A DNA stretch of 64,000 bases. It comes from Phoronis australis (lineage: Eukaryota; Phoronida; Phoronidae). The stretch lies in the NCBI GenBank assembly GCA_002633005.1, contig NMRA01000566.1, positions 1 to 64,000 of the forward strand, written 5' to 3'. Under the pieces are notes generated by a model. It was not told the DNA's origin. It ran no database searches and was given only the letters and a program-made list of their open reading frames with translations. This document shows, one piece after another, positions 1 to 9,330 of the stretch; position 1 is the first letter of the stretch; each line of letters starts with the position of its first letter. The position numbers and the translations under genes are program-made.

Positions 1-589
1 TAGAGAGGTTCTAGTGTTACTGAACTCACCCCTGCCTTGTTGTCTATCTGCCTTGTTCGTGCCACTGGCAAAGGAAAGCGCCCAAGGTGGATATGCCTCC
101 CTAGTGTTCAGTGCACAAAATCCTTCAACTTGTCGATAGTCATTGTACCTTTGGGTTCATATTGTAATGTCCCTGCCGTTTGTTACAAATTTTTGTCGCC
201 ACCAGTCGCCAGAAACCTGATGTTCCCCCCACACACCGGGCACCCTAACGCTGAATATTTCTGCCAGTGTGATCATCAGTTGTATAAAAAGGTACACATT
301 CACAGTCAATAGAAAATAATTTACGAGAGACAATTTTATTAATGATTCGTTCATGACAGACATGAAGTAAAGAGAAGTAACGGTCTCGACTTCATATATC
401 ACACATCTTTGACTGGTATGCTACAAAACTAGACTAAACGTTGAGCTCATTTACTACTTCATTCAGTAAATCTGACGATATAACAGCATCTTCAGCAGAA
501 ATTGCATCGTCATAAACATAAACATTGCTTCAGACAACCTCCAAAAAATCCACCAATCTGCGATTCACTTAATATCACAGGTAAACACT
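1..589. other. no gene recognised
   Basis: Short open frames on both strands lack splice context or family motifs. I see no gene here. The right-hand part lies next to the 3' end of the decayed minus-strand gene that starts at 590. Confidence 0.5.
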
Positions 590-1078
590 TTACCAGTAGG
601 TTCTCGCAATGTTTTCTCCATTTTGGGACTTCGGAGGGTAAACGTTTTTACCTTACTTATCTCCTTCATCGAATATGTTCGTCAGAAAGTTCTTAACCTT
701 TGCTGAAAATTTTGTTGATCTTTTACCTTTTTTCAATGCCTAACCTATTGCTTCAGCATTCGTCTCATCCAAATAGTACTCTGAGGCTGTCTCAAATGAC
801 GCTCCGGTTCTTCCATCTGAAAGCATTTCTGACCACTGTCGTGCGATGTGGTCATACGTGGTTTCCCTCTGTAAATGTTCAGTGTGGTTACCCACATCCA
901 AATGCTTACCTAGTTTTGCGTCTGTAGCAAAAAATTTCGAGTAACCTTGCTGGGTACAAGGGAACATTTGTTGAGGCTCTTCACTAGATACAATGCCAAA
1001 CTTAACTCTTGGTGTTGAAAATCCGCCATGTCTCAGAGAGATGTTAGTGTATTTTAAAGAAATAGGTTTCCCATTTTC
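590..1078 (-). pseudogene. decayed C2H2-like/GWALK-type invertebrate protein fragment
   Basis: Read on the minus strand, a frame opens at 1078 and runs about 112 codons to a TAG just below 740. It continues in the same frame past two further stops to 590. It contains a finger-like segment (Cys, then FATDAKL, HLDVGNH) followed by RETTYDHIARQW, and then G-stop-ALKKGKRSTKFS and FLTNIFDEGDK-stop-GK. From memory, uncharacterised invertebrate proteins share the order 'HLDxGxH, ERExxYD, GWALK, RFS, FxxGExTG', so the first TAG probably replaces the Trp of GWALK. The second Cys of the finger is Tyr here. The family has no assigned function that I know of and is often seen in multicopy, transposon-like contexts. 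Three in-frame stops make this a pseudogene or mobile-element remnant. No ATG with good context was found. Identification rests on motif recall only. Confidence 0.5.
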
Positions 1079-2183
1079 TCAGTATTTGTAGGAACTTAGA
1101 GTCACCTACATGGAATGATTTCCACACGCGAATTCCTTGGGTGGAATAGTAGGAATTTGGGAATGTGAGTTTTCAGAAAAAAGTAACAATTAAAAAATGA
1201 CAAATCCCGACTTAAGACTCATTTTGTGGTGGTGGGTCACATATAAGGTCAAAAATAGAACAAATGGACGGTTTTGGTCTGTTTCCAACTCGTTTTGAAA
1301 CATGTGTTACGCAGCTGATACCATGTACATGAAACATTGGATAAAAAGTGTCTCGACCGTTTCAGCTGCTAACAGATGACGCTGTAATTAAATAAGTAAG
1401 AATAAACTCATAGGCAAATTCAGTGGGGTGGCAAGGGACCTGGGTTTCCCTCCCTTGGCGGCCGCAAGCAAAATGAAACAGTAAAACAGCGTGAAGCGTG
1501 AGGAAATATTGAGTTCAGGAGCTAGGACCGGTAGCGGACGAGGGGGGAAAAGTTCCCGTTTTTTTTTATTCCACCCATAGATTTTATGAACAGGTCTACA
1601 TCTTCGCTCTTTGCCCGATTCCCCGAGGTTGTTGGGCTCCCTTATGGTATCCTAGATCCGCCACCGTAAGCAGATCCTTTTCAGATACATGTACCAATCA
1701 ATTGAATTTTCAATGAGAAATGGTTAATTTGGTTGGACCGTACTGACCAGAATCAATTATGCAAGTTGTTTTGTATAGTCTTACATTTAAACATATCGTC
1801 AGATTACGCATGGTGTAGAGTGTCACAGTTCAACACATTTCCTAATTGATATTCTTATTTTGGTTTGGCTTTTTACACATACATGTACTTCCGTGATAAA
1901 ACGTTAACACCAGCCCCATAAATACAGGTAATTACTGGAAAACGCAGTTCCCAGTGATGTGCTTCGATATTTTATATTTTAGTGATGTCTAAGGTCTGTT
2001 CATTAGGGTTTATATTTTGATGTATGTTCATTAGGATTTGTATTTTGCAAGTTTGGCAAGTCTTCGCGGGAAAACGCCATTCATTCCACGCAAAGCACGT
2101 GATCTCCAAGCAAGCATCCACACTCGAGTGAAGCCCTCTCTGGTCTGTGACTCGCCCTACTAAGCCTTTAAATTATATTTCAG
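1079..2183. other. non-coding stretch with one repeat relic
   Basis: No exon recognised. At 1427-1663 lies a G/C-run-rich stretch that ends 'ctagatccgccacc', the same kind of end seen in the 27729-27876 element. It may be a worn copy of that family. The part from about 2100 to 2183 is probably intron, ending in the polypyrimidine/AG acceptor before the exon at 2184. Confidence 0.35.
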
Positions 2184-2345
2184 ACAACGCTGCCTTGCTT
2201 ATTGCACCCGCTACAAACACGGCAGATGCAGAACGGTGACCAAGCGAGTCCGAGTTCGCGTCCGATGCTACCTTCGCTTCAACAGGCCGCTAAAAACACC
2301 GATCCTCAGATGGAAATGGTTCAGGGTTCAGTGCTGCAGCTGTAG
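2184..2345 (+). CDS. 3' terminal coding exon, unidentified protein
   Basis: An acceptor (attatatttcag) is followed by 53 codons in one frame (phase 0) and a TAG at 2343-2345, with a poly(A) signal 49 bases after the stop and a T-rich tail after that. The encoded end is rich in Gln, Met, Ser and Pro (QMQNGDQASPSS, SLQQAAK, ending MEMVQGSVLQL), has no Cys or membrane segment beyond the first residues, and resembles the low-complexity tail of a nuclear or cytoplasmic protein. I do not recognise the family. Upstream exons were not found in the 2.1 kb to the left, so they probably lie outside the window. The combination of acceptor, clean frame, stop and poly(A) signal is the evidence. It could also be a chance frame. 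Confidence 0.5.
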   Translation, partial: TTLPCLLHPLQTRQMQNGDQASPSSRPMLPSLQQAAKNTDPQMEMVQGSVLQL

Positions 2346-2393
2346 TTATCGCTGAATTCCAACAAGGTTCCAGCCGTCTACAGAGCGAATGTC

Positions 2394-2399
2394 AATAAA
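2394..2399 (+). terminator. poly(A) signal AATAAA
   Basis: AATAAA in 'gtcaataaaacta', 49 bases after the TAG at 2343-2345, followed by a T-rich stretch. It fits as the cleavage signal for the terminal exon at 2184-2345. Confidence 0.5.
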
Positions 2400-2640
2400 A
2401 CTATTGCTTTCTGCTTGATTTAGGTGTTTAATTTTCATTTTCAAATTTAAATGATGCTAAGTCTTGCCTGCCAGTGGGGAATTAGTACTTTCCTGAAAAG
2501 CACTCGCTTTTCACTCGCTTGATTTTGCGAGTTCGTTCGAGATCTTGCTTAACTCGCGGGAGCCTCAGTCTACGACACGCTACCGCAAGTGTATTAAATC
2601 TTTGACCCGACGGAACCCGCGAAATCAATTAGGTGTACTC

Positions 2641-2753
2641 ATGGTTCGGCAATAGTCTGATATAACGTGCCCGCATTTTGAAAACCAGTTTAATGGCCGT
2701 TTTTTAGTGGGGAAAACTGGTTCTCAACCTTCGGGAACGTTATGCCGGACCAT
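2641..2753. repeat. imperfect inverted repeat (MITE-like hairpin)
   Basis: The left arm (2641-2691, atggttcggc...aaaaccagttt) is matched by the reverse complement of 2713-2753 (atggtccggcataacgt...gaaccagtttt). The left arm has a 6-base extra piece and a few mismatches. The arms are separated by about 20 bases. There is no coding capacity. It looks like a short fold-back element; no target-site duplication is obvious. Confidence 0.55.
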
Positions 2754-5160
2754 TAACCATTATTTAGCTAAAATCTTCCATGAATCACAAGGCGAATCGT
2801 ATGCGTATTTCTCCTAAGCCGTCGACTAAAACTTACCTAGAGCGTGTAAGTCAAGCATGCCGATTTGTCAGTCTTTTTGTCGTATTTCGGTCAGATATTT
2901 TCCAAATTTTGAGGTTCACGAGCTTTGTGTTGATTCAGAAATAACAGAAAACTATCTAATCGTGATTGGAACATTACTTTTTCTCATCAGCTAAAATTGG
3001 GTTGACATTCGTGCTTTTAGATACAGAGAGAGTGCGTGTACGCTGATATAATCAACATTGATAAAAATCTGGAAAGTATGCAACTACGAAGAAAGACAAC
3101 CTGTTTATTTTTCAGACAATAAGGCCAATGGTCCATATTGTAAAGCCCAACAACATACTAACAATTAAATACTCATGAACACACACATGTTACATCTTGA
3201 CAATAGATTCGCAATTCAAATTTTAATAAAATTTACACGAGTTTATTAACTCATTAATAGTGTACGTTTTCATTATTTTAACAAACGTACCGCCGACTAC
3301 ATGTCTGAAAAGAGGTAAGTTTTTAGGGACACATCGATAAAGAGAATCTCATTTGCACCTTTTGCAAACGTACAGTGCCCATTCTTTTACCAGCTGTTGA
3401 CATTGAACTGGACTGAGCATATCTGAATCTGGCCAAGCTCGCTAACTGAACTAGGTTCTTTACATGTGTTTCTAGATAATAATAATAAACATCGAGACTG
3501 GTGCGCTCTCATAGTTCTGTATTTCAATATTAGCATTCCATGGACCCGTTCCAAGAAACTGGTTTCTCATGTTTTACTCAAGTCTAAGATTTGTCTCAAC
3601 GTCCAAACTTTTAATCTGCCACATCAGGTAGAATAGTCAAAATTAAGGCAAAACTTTTAAAGTCAAGAACTTAAGTCAACCTTGAGATCACCACATCCAA
3701 AAGGACTTGGAACAAATTGACGAAAATTTAGAATATTTTGCCATTTCAGTTTTCTTGGAAGAGAATCCATACCTTTACGCGTATTTCAAAATTCAAATAT
3801 AAAAATCTCCTCGTCAGTTCCTCTTTGATTGATCTACACAATCCCAAAGCCAGTTGAACGTAGAAAAGTTTTTACATTTAATCCCCAGCTCTCTCTACAA
3901 ATCTCAGCGCTAGCACAACGTAACATGGTTTGTGTATCTATTTTGTGGAAACTTTTTAGCAGCAAGTAGACCATTCTTGTGACCACTGTGTGCACTCTGT
4001 CGCACGCATTGAAGAGGCCTTGACGTTATCTAAATGCATAAACAACACTATCTTTGGAGCAACGTGTTTTTTGTTGTTAGATTTTCGCCGATCTCATCAT
4101 CAGGGATGTCCCGAAACAATTTTAAAGGGACGTTTAGTGTACTTTTTGACACTTTGCTCAAATTTTTGCGTATAGGTACAGGTGCTTTAATTTGGGTATA
4201 AGCAGATGCCTTATCCCAGGAATACAGGCACATGTCTGCCCTCGACAAGGGGTCATATAAAGTTTTGTGATAATTAAACGGCCAGCACTATGCAGATTAT
4301 CAGTCAAGGTTTATATGTTGTATTGTTCATCATTGGGGAAACATGCACAATTATTTTCAAAATATAATTTTTGTTCGTAAGTTTACGCACTCAAGTATAC
4401 ATGTAGGCGCAGATTCCTATTTAGATGCAAGCATTCAAAATGTGTGCACATACATATACCGTAAGATTATAAAACAAAAATGACGTCTATGAACTCTACC
4501 CAATCACAGAATACATTGTTGATTTGGGATCGATATTTCACAGGTAAAAAGATTGTTTGACGCTCTTAGCTATCACTTACTTTCTTCACAATCACTATCT
4601 ATTTTGAAGACAGGTGTTTCCCACCTTTGTGAAATTTGACAGATTTCCCCATGTACTGTATTCTTGCCAGTATCCGGAGTGGGTCATCCTGAAAGTCAAC
4701 GGCATCGTTGATTACCAATGAAAAATGAAGAAGAGGGGAGAGGCTTTCAGAATTAGTTTTAAAATTAGCGTGTTAGTGATTTAATTGGAGTTCAAGTTAG
4801 GCCGAAACATGCTGAAACGTTGTCATCTTACTACTGATTGAAGGGGAAACAGAAAGACGACGTCCCTCTAAAGTAAGTTTTGTAATAAGTATTCCGAATT
4901 AGAATCTCATCTGGTTTCACTTTTAGTGGAATTATTTCACAAATGATTTACTTGTGCGATAGCAACGTTGAAGTTCTCACAAAGCATTTGTAGTGTTTTA
5001 ACATTAAAATGCTAAACTAAAAGAAAACAATTATGTGGCCTAGATTTTTATCTAGGGGAAATACAAAATAAATCATAACACAGCGCAGGTTGGAAACGTG
5101 TCATGTGACCTTAAGAATCCAGTTGGTAACAATCAACCATTCATACAAGTTTACTCCTGG
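2754..5160. other. no gene recognised
   Basis: AT-rich sequence with many stops in all frames. The open frames at 3990-4175 and 4048-4248 lack splice signals or family motifs. Nothing further is supported. Confidence 0.5.
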
Positions 5161-5161
5161 G

Positions 5162-5240
5162 CCCGGTCTCTAATCTTAAGTTTGTACTCGAAACGAACTC
5201 GAAACTAATTTTGGAAATTTCTCTGCTCAATCACAAAAAA
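5162..5240 (+). repeat. dispersed repeat, copy 1 of a three-copy family
   Basis: The segment 'ggtctctaatct...gtttgtactcgaaacg' resembles 40928-41062 (ggtctagtttttgtactcgaaa...) and 42286-42430 (ggtctaaccggtatactcgaaa...). All share 'gtctaNN...tactcgaaa' and then an A/T-rich stretch with 'atttttgg.attt'. The repeat is probably a fragment of a non-coding element. Confidence 0.4.
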
Positions 5241-5808
5241 ATCTTACACGGGAGGAGGGAAACCTTTTCCGGACCCTCCTTCCCCTCGCCGCTACGCGCC
5301 TAAGATTCACTCGGATCCTAACCCCCCCCCCTTTACTGAAAACGTAGATCTGCCACTGATATGCACGTAATTATTTTGGTGAATTAGCCGCGGAACTACA
5401 AATCTACTTACTTGTCGGGAGTCAAGTTACCCTTTTACAGAAACGTCAGGGCAAAAGTTGTACAGTAACAATGATGTGAATAATGTATTTGTATATCTAA
5501 ATACAGATTCCCCTAACATCTGCCCATAGCATATAAAATCGAGTTTCACAACATCTCTCTGTCAGCAAACACTGAATCAGCATGCGCTCACACGGCCTCG
5601 GTGCCCGGTCAATTACCTCTATTGCATCTGAAGCCGATAACGCAGAAGTTTATTCATTGCTGGCTTTTAAAAACATTGTAGTCAAGAATACTCCAAAGGC
5701 ATTACAAATTATATCTAATGAGACGGACTTTGTTTCAGTTTTATATAAGCATTGTTTGGGGTGAGAATAATTCATTTTGAAACAGAACGCAGAATAATAA
5801 GCGTCAAC

Positions 5809-5966
5809 ATGGCGAGTGACTCGCAATCCTGACTTAGACGATAGCTCATCCGACGGATACTTCGCACCAGGTGGATTGTTAAGTTTCACAGGCTATCAAA
5901 TCGAACCGGAATACAGTGATCAAGAAATACTAGAGAGTCACCGTGAACATGCACAGGCAACGGAAA
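5809..5966 (+). pseudogene. acidic N-terminal exon-like sequence with EPEYSDQEI motif
   Basis: A YY1-like start context (caacatggcg) at 5809 is followed, after a one-base frame shift, by an open frame with LDDSSSDGYF, then SFTGYQIEPEYSDQEILESH, ending at a strong splice donor (gaaa|gtaagc) at 5966. The ATG frame itself meets TGA after 7 codons, so the reading frame is broken near the start. The corresponding part of the second copy (about 44180-44345, minus) keeps an ATG and the YQ.EPEY..QEI pattern but with its own shifts. The acidic 'Y-x-x-EPEY-(S/T)-x-x-E-(L/I)' style segment resembles starts of many uncharacterised invertebrate proteins. No function is assigned. It overlaps the THAP exon on the other strand tail to tail. 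Confidence 0.4.
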
Positions 5967-5991
5967 GTAAGCCGGCATTCGTCGGACTCAC

Positions 5992-6198
5992 TGTCGACGA
6001 CTGCCGCCCATAGACTCGAAGATGTTTCACGGCCTCACACTTGCTATTAACAGGGTACTTTTCATTCTTCGCTACCCCAAGCCACTTCCTAAGCATTTCG
6101 GGCTGCTGAGGAAGTCGAAAAAACGACATACCAGTTCTTCTTGCAGCTGGATAGTTCGGACAACCGGGAGTGATGCACCACAACACAGCGGCGTTCAC
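5992..6198 (-). pseudogene. THAP-domain-like exon, degenerate
   Basis: On the minus strand a 69-codon frame shows the layout of a THAP zinc domain: C-x4-C (CITPGC), SFFRLPQQPEML, KWLG, KYPVNSK, then AVKHLRV, ending at a donor (gaca|gtgagt) at 5992. THAP domains bind DNA through a C2CH zinc site. Here the third ligand expected at H-3 is Ala (the only Cys is at H-5), and a TGA stands immediately upstream of the first codon (GTG), so there is no ATG. THAP domains occur both in host transcription factors and in P-element/Kolobok-type transposases. The repeat context points to a mobile-element origin. It is probably not functional as it stands. Confidence 0.55.
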
Positions 6199-6689
6199 TC
6201 AGCAAATGAACCATTGGCATCGCTGCGTCGTATCTCATCTTCCTTACAGGTTAACGCGAAACCTCTCGGCAAGGTACGTTCGACCGTATGCGAGGCGTAA
6301 CCTGGTTCCCGGGCCTCACAAGCTGACGTGACGGATGGCTTGTGAAGGCTCAGGTACAGCGCAATAGAACGATGGTTTTCATTGGCTTTCAGGTGGCAAT
6401 TTTTAACCAGGAAGTTTGCTCTGCACATGCTGATATCAGGTATCATGTTTTCAGGTCGCTAGGTGTCCCTAGAGTAATAAGTTATTTTGCGACTGGGTCG
6501 CGTTTGCGTCGGGGGGAACTCTCTGGTGAGATAGCTGTTTATACATGTATATTTTGATATTACCAAATAACTGAAGTAAAATCATGTAATTATCTACTCC
6601 TTATTTGGAAAATGAACCTGAATTAACAATGGCTTCACTCTTTTCACTTGGCATTTTTTCAGTTTCATTTTGAACCCTTTTTGTGAATT

Positions 6690-6890
6690 GAAAACGCCCC
6701 GAAATCCTGGATTCTCCCCTGCTGTAAGATCTTACAGCAGGGGATGATCTGGGATTTTGAGTTAGGGAGTAGGTGAAATGGGCAGAGTATTTTGCCCGTC
6801 AAACATTTGCACCCCCAAGCTGCCAAATGGAATCTGGGATAATTTTAGGCAGGACCATGCCCCCCTTGCTGCGCCCCCCCCCACCTTCCC
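6690..6890 (-). mobile_element. MITE-like element related to 27729-27876, inverted
   Basis: The segment contains 'gaaatcctggatt', a G/C-run, 'gggcagagtattttgcc', 'gcacccccaagctgccaaatggaatctggga' in pieces and a run of C, matching the reverse complement of 27729-27876 (cagtggtgga...aatcctggatccgccactg). No coding potential. It carries an extra perfect palindrome at 6715-6744 that the other copy lacks. Confidence 0.5.
6715..6744. repeat. perfect 30-bp palindrome
   Basis: TCCCCTGCTGTAAGA is followed directly by its exact reverse complement with no spacer. Outside it the arms continue imperfectly (aaatcctggat / atctgggattt), giving a fold-back of about 60 bases at 6700-6759. Confidence 0.8.
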
Positions 6891-7049
6891 CCTATCCGTC
6901 TTTGTACAGTGTTACAGTAGACACTACTGGCACCCAAATTTCTCATTGGAGGTGAATTTAACCTTAGTGATTACCAAATTTAGTGGAGAATGATTGGCGT
7001 AAATTTTGAGCATGCACTGAAAACATTAACTTCCAAGGGCATCCAGAAC
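6891..7049. other. no gene recognised
   Basis: Non-coding spacer between two inverted-repeat elements. Confidence 0.4.
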
Positions 7050-7212
7050 ACCTCGGGTGTTTTCGTAACCTCAAATTTCACCTAATAGGCGTGACTTGCC
7101 ATATTTTGGATGACATTAATCACCGAGAGGCTACGAAAATACCTGAAGTGTTTTTAAGAAAAAATTGTACATGTCAATAGGAAAGTAGCTACGAAAATAC
7201 CCGAGAGGTACA
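7050..7212. repeat. three-armed inverted repeat (fold-back relic)
   Basis: 'cacctcgggtgttttcgtaac' at 7050-7070 is complementary to 'ggctacgaaaatacctgaagtg' at 7129-7150 and again to 'agctacgaaaatacccgagag' at 7186-7206. One left arm and two right arms suggest an internal duplication or two nested short elements. There is no coding potential. Confidence 0.5.
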
Positions 7213-8209
7213 TGTATTCCAACTGGGCCCTAACCTTTAGTTTTGTGCATATCTGGTACTTGAAGAATCTCCACCCATTTAGACAGTAGCTAAAAAACGT
7301 CCGAGGTTTGGACTTCAATAGAATTGTAGCCTAATGTTTCAAATGCACACTCTTTTTATAAGAGCTAATTCTAACAACTGAATCCTTTCGTAGTAATTAA
7401 ATTCCCTGTAAATAATAACTTTGCATAATTATGTTATCAATTGATTCTTCCATTAAGGCTCTCACCAAAATTGGTCAGTTTTAATCACTGTGCCAACTCA
7501 AAAAGGGTGAGGTTTTATCGTGCTGACTATACAAAAGAGTGTGTATAATTCTCATTTCACAGCAACAAACACCCTCAGAAATATTTGAATACTCTGTACG
7601 ACTATAGGATGGTAGTCAGAGCCAGAGGCACTGCTAAATGGCACCGACAAAAGCAATGTCAGGCATTATAAAACTATTGCTAGACTGGTTAATGTTTGTG
7701 TGTTTAGGACCATTGACTGTATTTTTATGCTCCTAACTTCTGTGGGTAGTGACAAGTGTGCCAGTGTATTACAGTGTATACATTACAATGACATTACCAA
7801 TGTCATGAATAGCAGAATTTCAGCACATACATGTATCCTTATCTGACCCAATAATTCAACCTTCACGGTAATCACGGGAGCTTACATAACGTACATGAAC
7901 ATGTTAATATACGAGAGGGTGTGCTCTGAAAAGATCGAGGCAATCTCCCGTGGCCACGACGCACTCAGCTACTCCTTTCCCGCTATTCGGTGCTACAATG
8001 TGCCTAAAATGGCTGTTGTTGTGAATGGCCTAATCAGCTAACGGCTATCTCTTCTACAAATTATTTCGTAAAAAATCACATCACTTCAGAATACAGCATA
8101 GTATGCAAGATAATAATTATTGGGGACAAATAAAACAACAAGAATGATGTATATTTTAAGTTGTATTGGGAATTTCAGGGTCACAGCTCTACAAATAAAT
8201 ATTTCACAG
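7213..8209. other. no gene recognised
   Basis: AT-rich spacer without supported exons. Nothing notable seen. Confidence 0.4.
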
Positions 8210-8474
8210 AAGGAACCAGATGGGTTCCTTAATTACAAGAGATAACACACACATTTCCGATACCCAAAGTACAGTTGAGTATCGGATGCTAAGTGGCACA
8301 GATTAGCATAGTACCAAATGGGTACATAATACCAAATGGGTATTGGCCGATTGCCTACCAACTGGGTCGAGCAAATCGGCAAATTCAACAACAAGTACCA
8401 AGTGGGTACAAACTGCCAAATGGGCAAATATCATATAAAGTACCAAGTAGGTACACTAAACAGCCAACTGGGCT
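8210..8474 (+). repeat. array of eight short hairpins with covarying arms
   Basis: Eight units share the design arm-CC-loop-GG-arm', with the five-base loop AANTG or a close variant always in the same orientation: aaggaacc-agatg-ggttcctt (8210-8230), gtacc-aaatg-ggtac (8311-8325), aatacc-aaatg-ggtatt (8328-8344), acc-aactg-ggt (within 8347-8379, flanked by outer arms ccgattgc/gcaaatcgg), gtacc-aagtg-ggtac (8395-8409), tgcc-aaatg-ggca (8414-8426), gtacc-aagta-ggtac (8440-8454), agcc-aactg-ggct (8462-8474). The outer bases of the arms change between units, yet stay paired. Two further hairpins with other loops lie between (ccgatac...gtatcgg and atgcta...tagcat, 8257-8309). It is not a CRISPR array: there is no fixed repeat or regular spacing. 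Confidence 0.75.
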
Positions 8475-8560
8475 ATAACAACCTGCAAAGCAGGGTTCCG
8501 GACAAGCTGAGTGAGCAGACCAGCCGGAGTGATAAAAAGAGATATTGTAAGGAACGTGGT

Positions 8561-8629
8561 GTTGTGGCTCAGTATGTGCCACGTGGGCAGGGTTGTTCAT
8601 GGATGAACAATCCTGTCCACCGCCACAAC
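8561..8629. repeat. nested hairpin
   Basis: Outer arms gttgtgg (8561-8567) and ccacaac (8623-8629) enclose an inner fold-back cagggttgttcat-gg-atgaacaatcctg (8588-8615). It lies just right of the hairpin array and may belong to the same element. Confidence 0.55.
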
Positions 8630-9248
8630 CCGCGTGGGGGCCGTGACCCTGGTAGAGGAGTGGCAGGGGTTGGGGGAAAAAGGTAGTCGGAAGCAATGAG
8701 AAAGGGACCGATGCCATTTATCATTAAATGTTTCGTATACGTTACTGGTGATATATTCCTTGACTCGTTAGCTTTGAAATGCGGGAGTTTGACGGGAACA
8801 GAGAGATTTAAACCGCTATAAATCCATCGGCATTCCCTTACTGGAAGTCGCCATGTTGGTAAACTAGTTTGACATATTATTCAACTGACCAATAGATGCC
8901 TTGTTTCTTGAAATCGGAACAGCCAATGATATTCCAAGAATGCACATGGAAAAGTGCGCTGTAGCAGACTCGTGGGTCTGTGCAGGACACTAATGCGAGG
9001 CGATGTGAACATAGACTGATTAAGACGGTAAAAAAGACACTAATTAAATCAGGTGGCATTCTCCTTTAATTGTCTTTTTAATTAATCAAAACCAGAAACC
9101 TTGTTCCAAAGCCACGAAACAACGCATTTAGTACATTGTTGGACAGCCTGTACACACATCGAGCTACAGTGAAATATCCAGGACACTCGATGTTCATGTC
9201 GGCTGCGGTGACACGCCTGCTGAGTGTGCAGCAATGGCAAGAACATTG
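8630..9248. other. no gene recognised
   Basis: Spacer between two repeat structures; no supported exon. Confidence 0.4.
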
Positions 9249-9330
9249 TAGTATTCTGGCAAGAATACCATAGTATTTTTGGCAATGTTATAGTATTCTT
9301 GACAATACTATGGTATTCTTGGCAAAGGTC
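9249..9330 (+). repeat. four-unit tandem repeat of a 20-bp hairpin-prone motif
   Basis: Units begin at 9249, 9271, 9291 and 9311 with TAGTATTCTTGGCAA or close variants (period 22, 20, 20). Unit 1 can fold as gtattc-tggcaa-gaatac, and the segment 9290-9311 folds as atagtatt-cttgac-aatactat. The sequence is clearly periodic and not coding. Confidence 0.7.

Larger units (their letters stand above)
5565..6305 (-). repeat. THAP-containing dispersed repeat, copy 1 (minus orientation)
   Basis: The reverse complement of this region matches 43828-44588 along roughly 700 bases, from 'tgccgagaggtttcgcgttaac' through a THAP-like reading frame to 'gtaattgaccgggcaccg'. Copies differ by many substitutions and small indels, so the duplication is old. 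Two conserved coding-like stretches lie within it on opposite strands (5809-5966 plus, 5992-6198 minus). The multicopy nature and broken frames suggest a transposon relic or a duplicated pseudogene. Confidence 0.65.

Noticed and set aside
8210-8474. CRISPR array
   Set aside because: Animal genome, no constant repeat, no constant spacing and arms that change between units.
8336-8717. Overlapping 110-116 codon frames on both strands
   Set aside because: They are produced by the hairpin array and the GC-rich nested hairpin; the peptide is a by-product of repeated ccaaatggg units.
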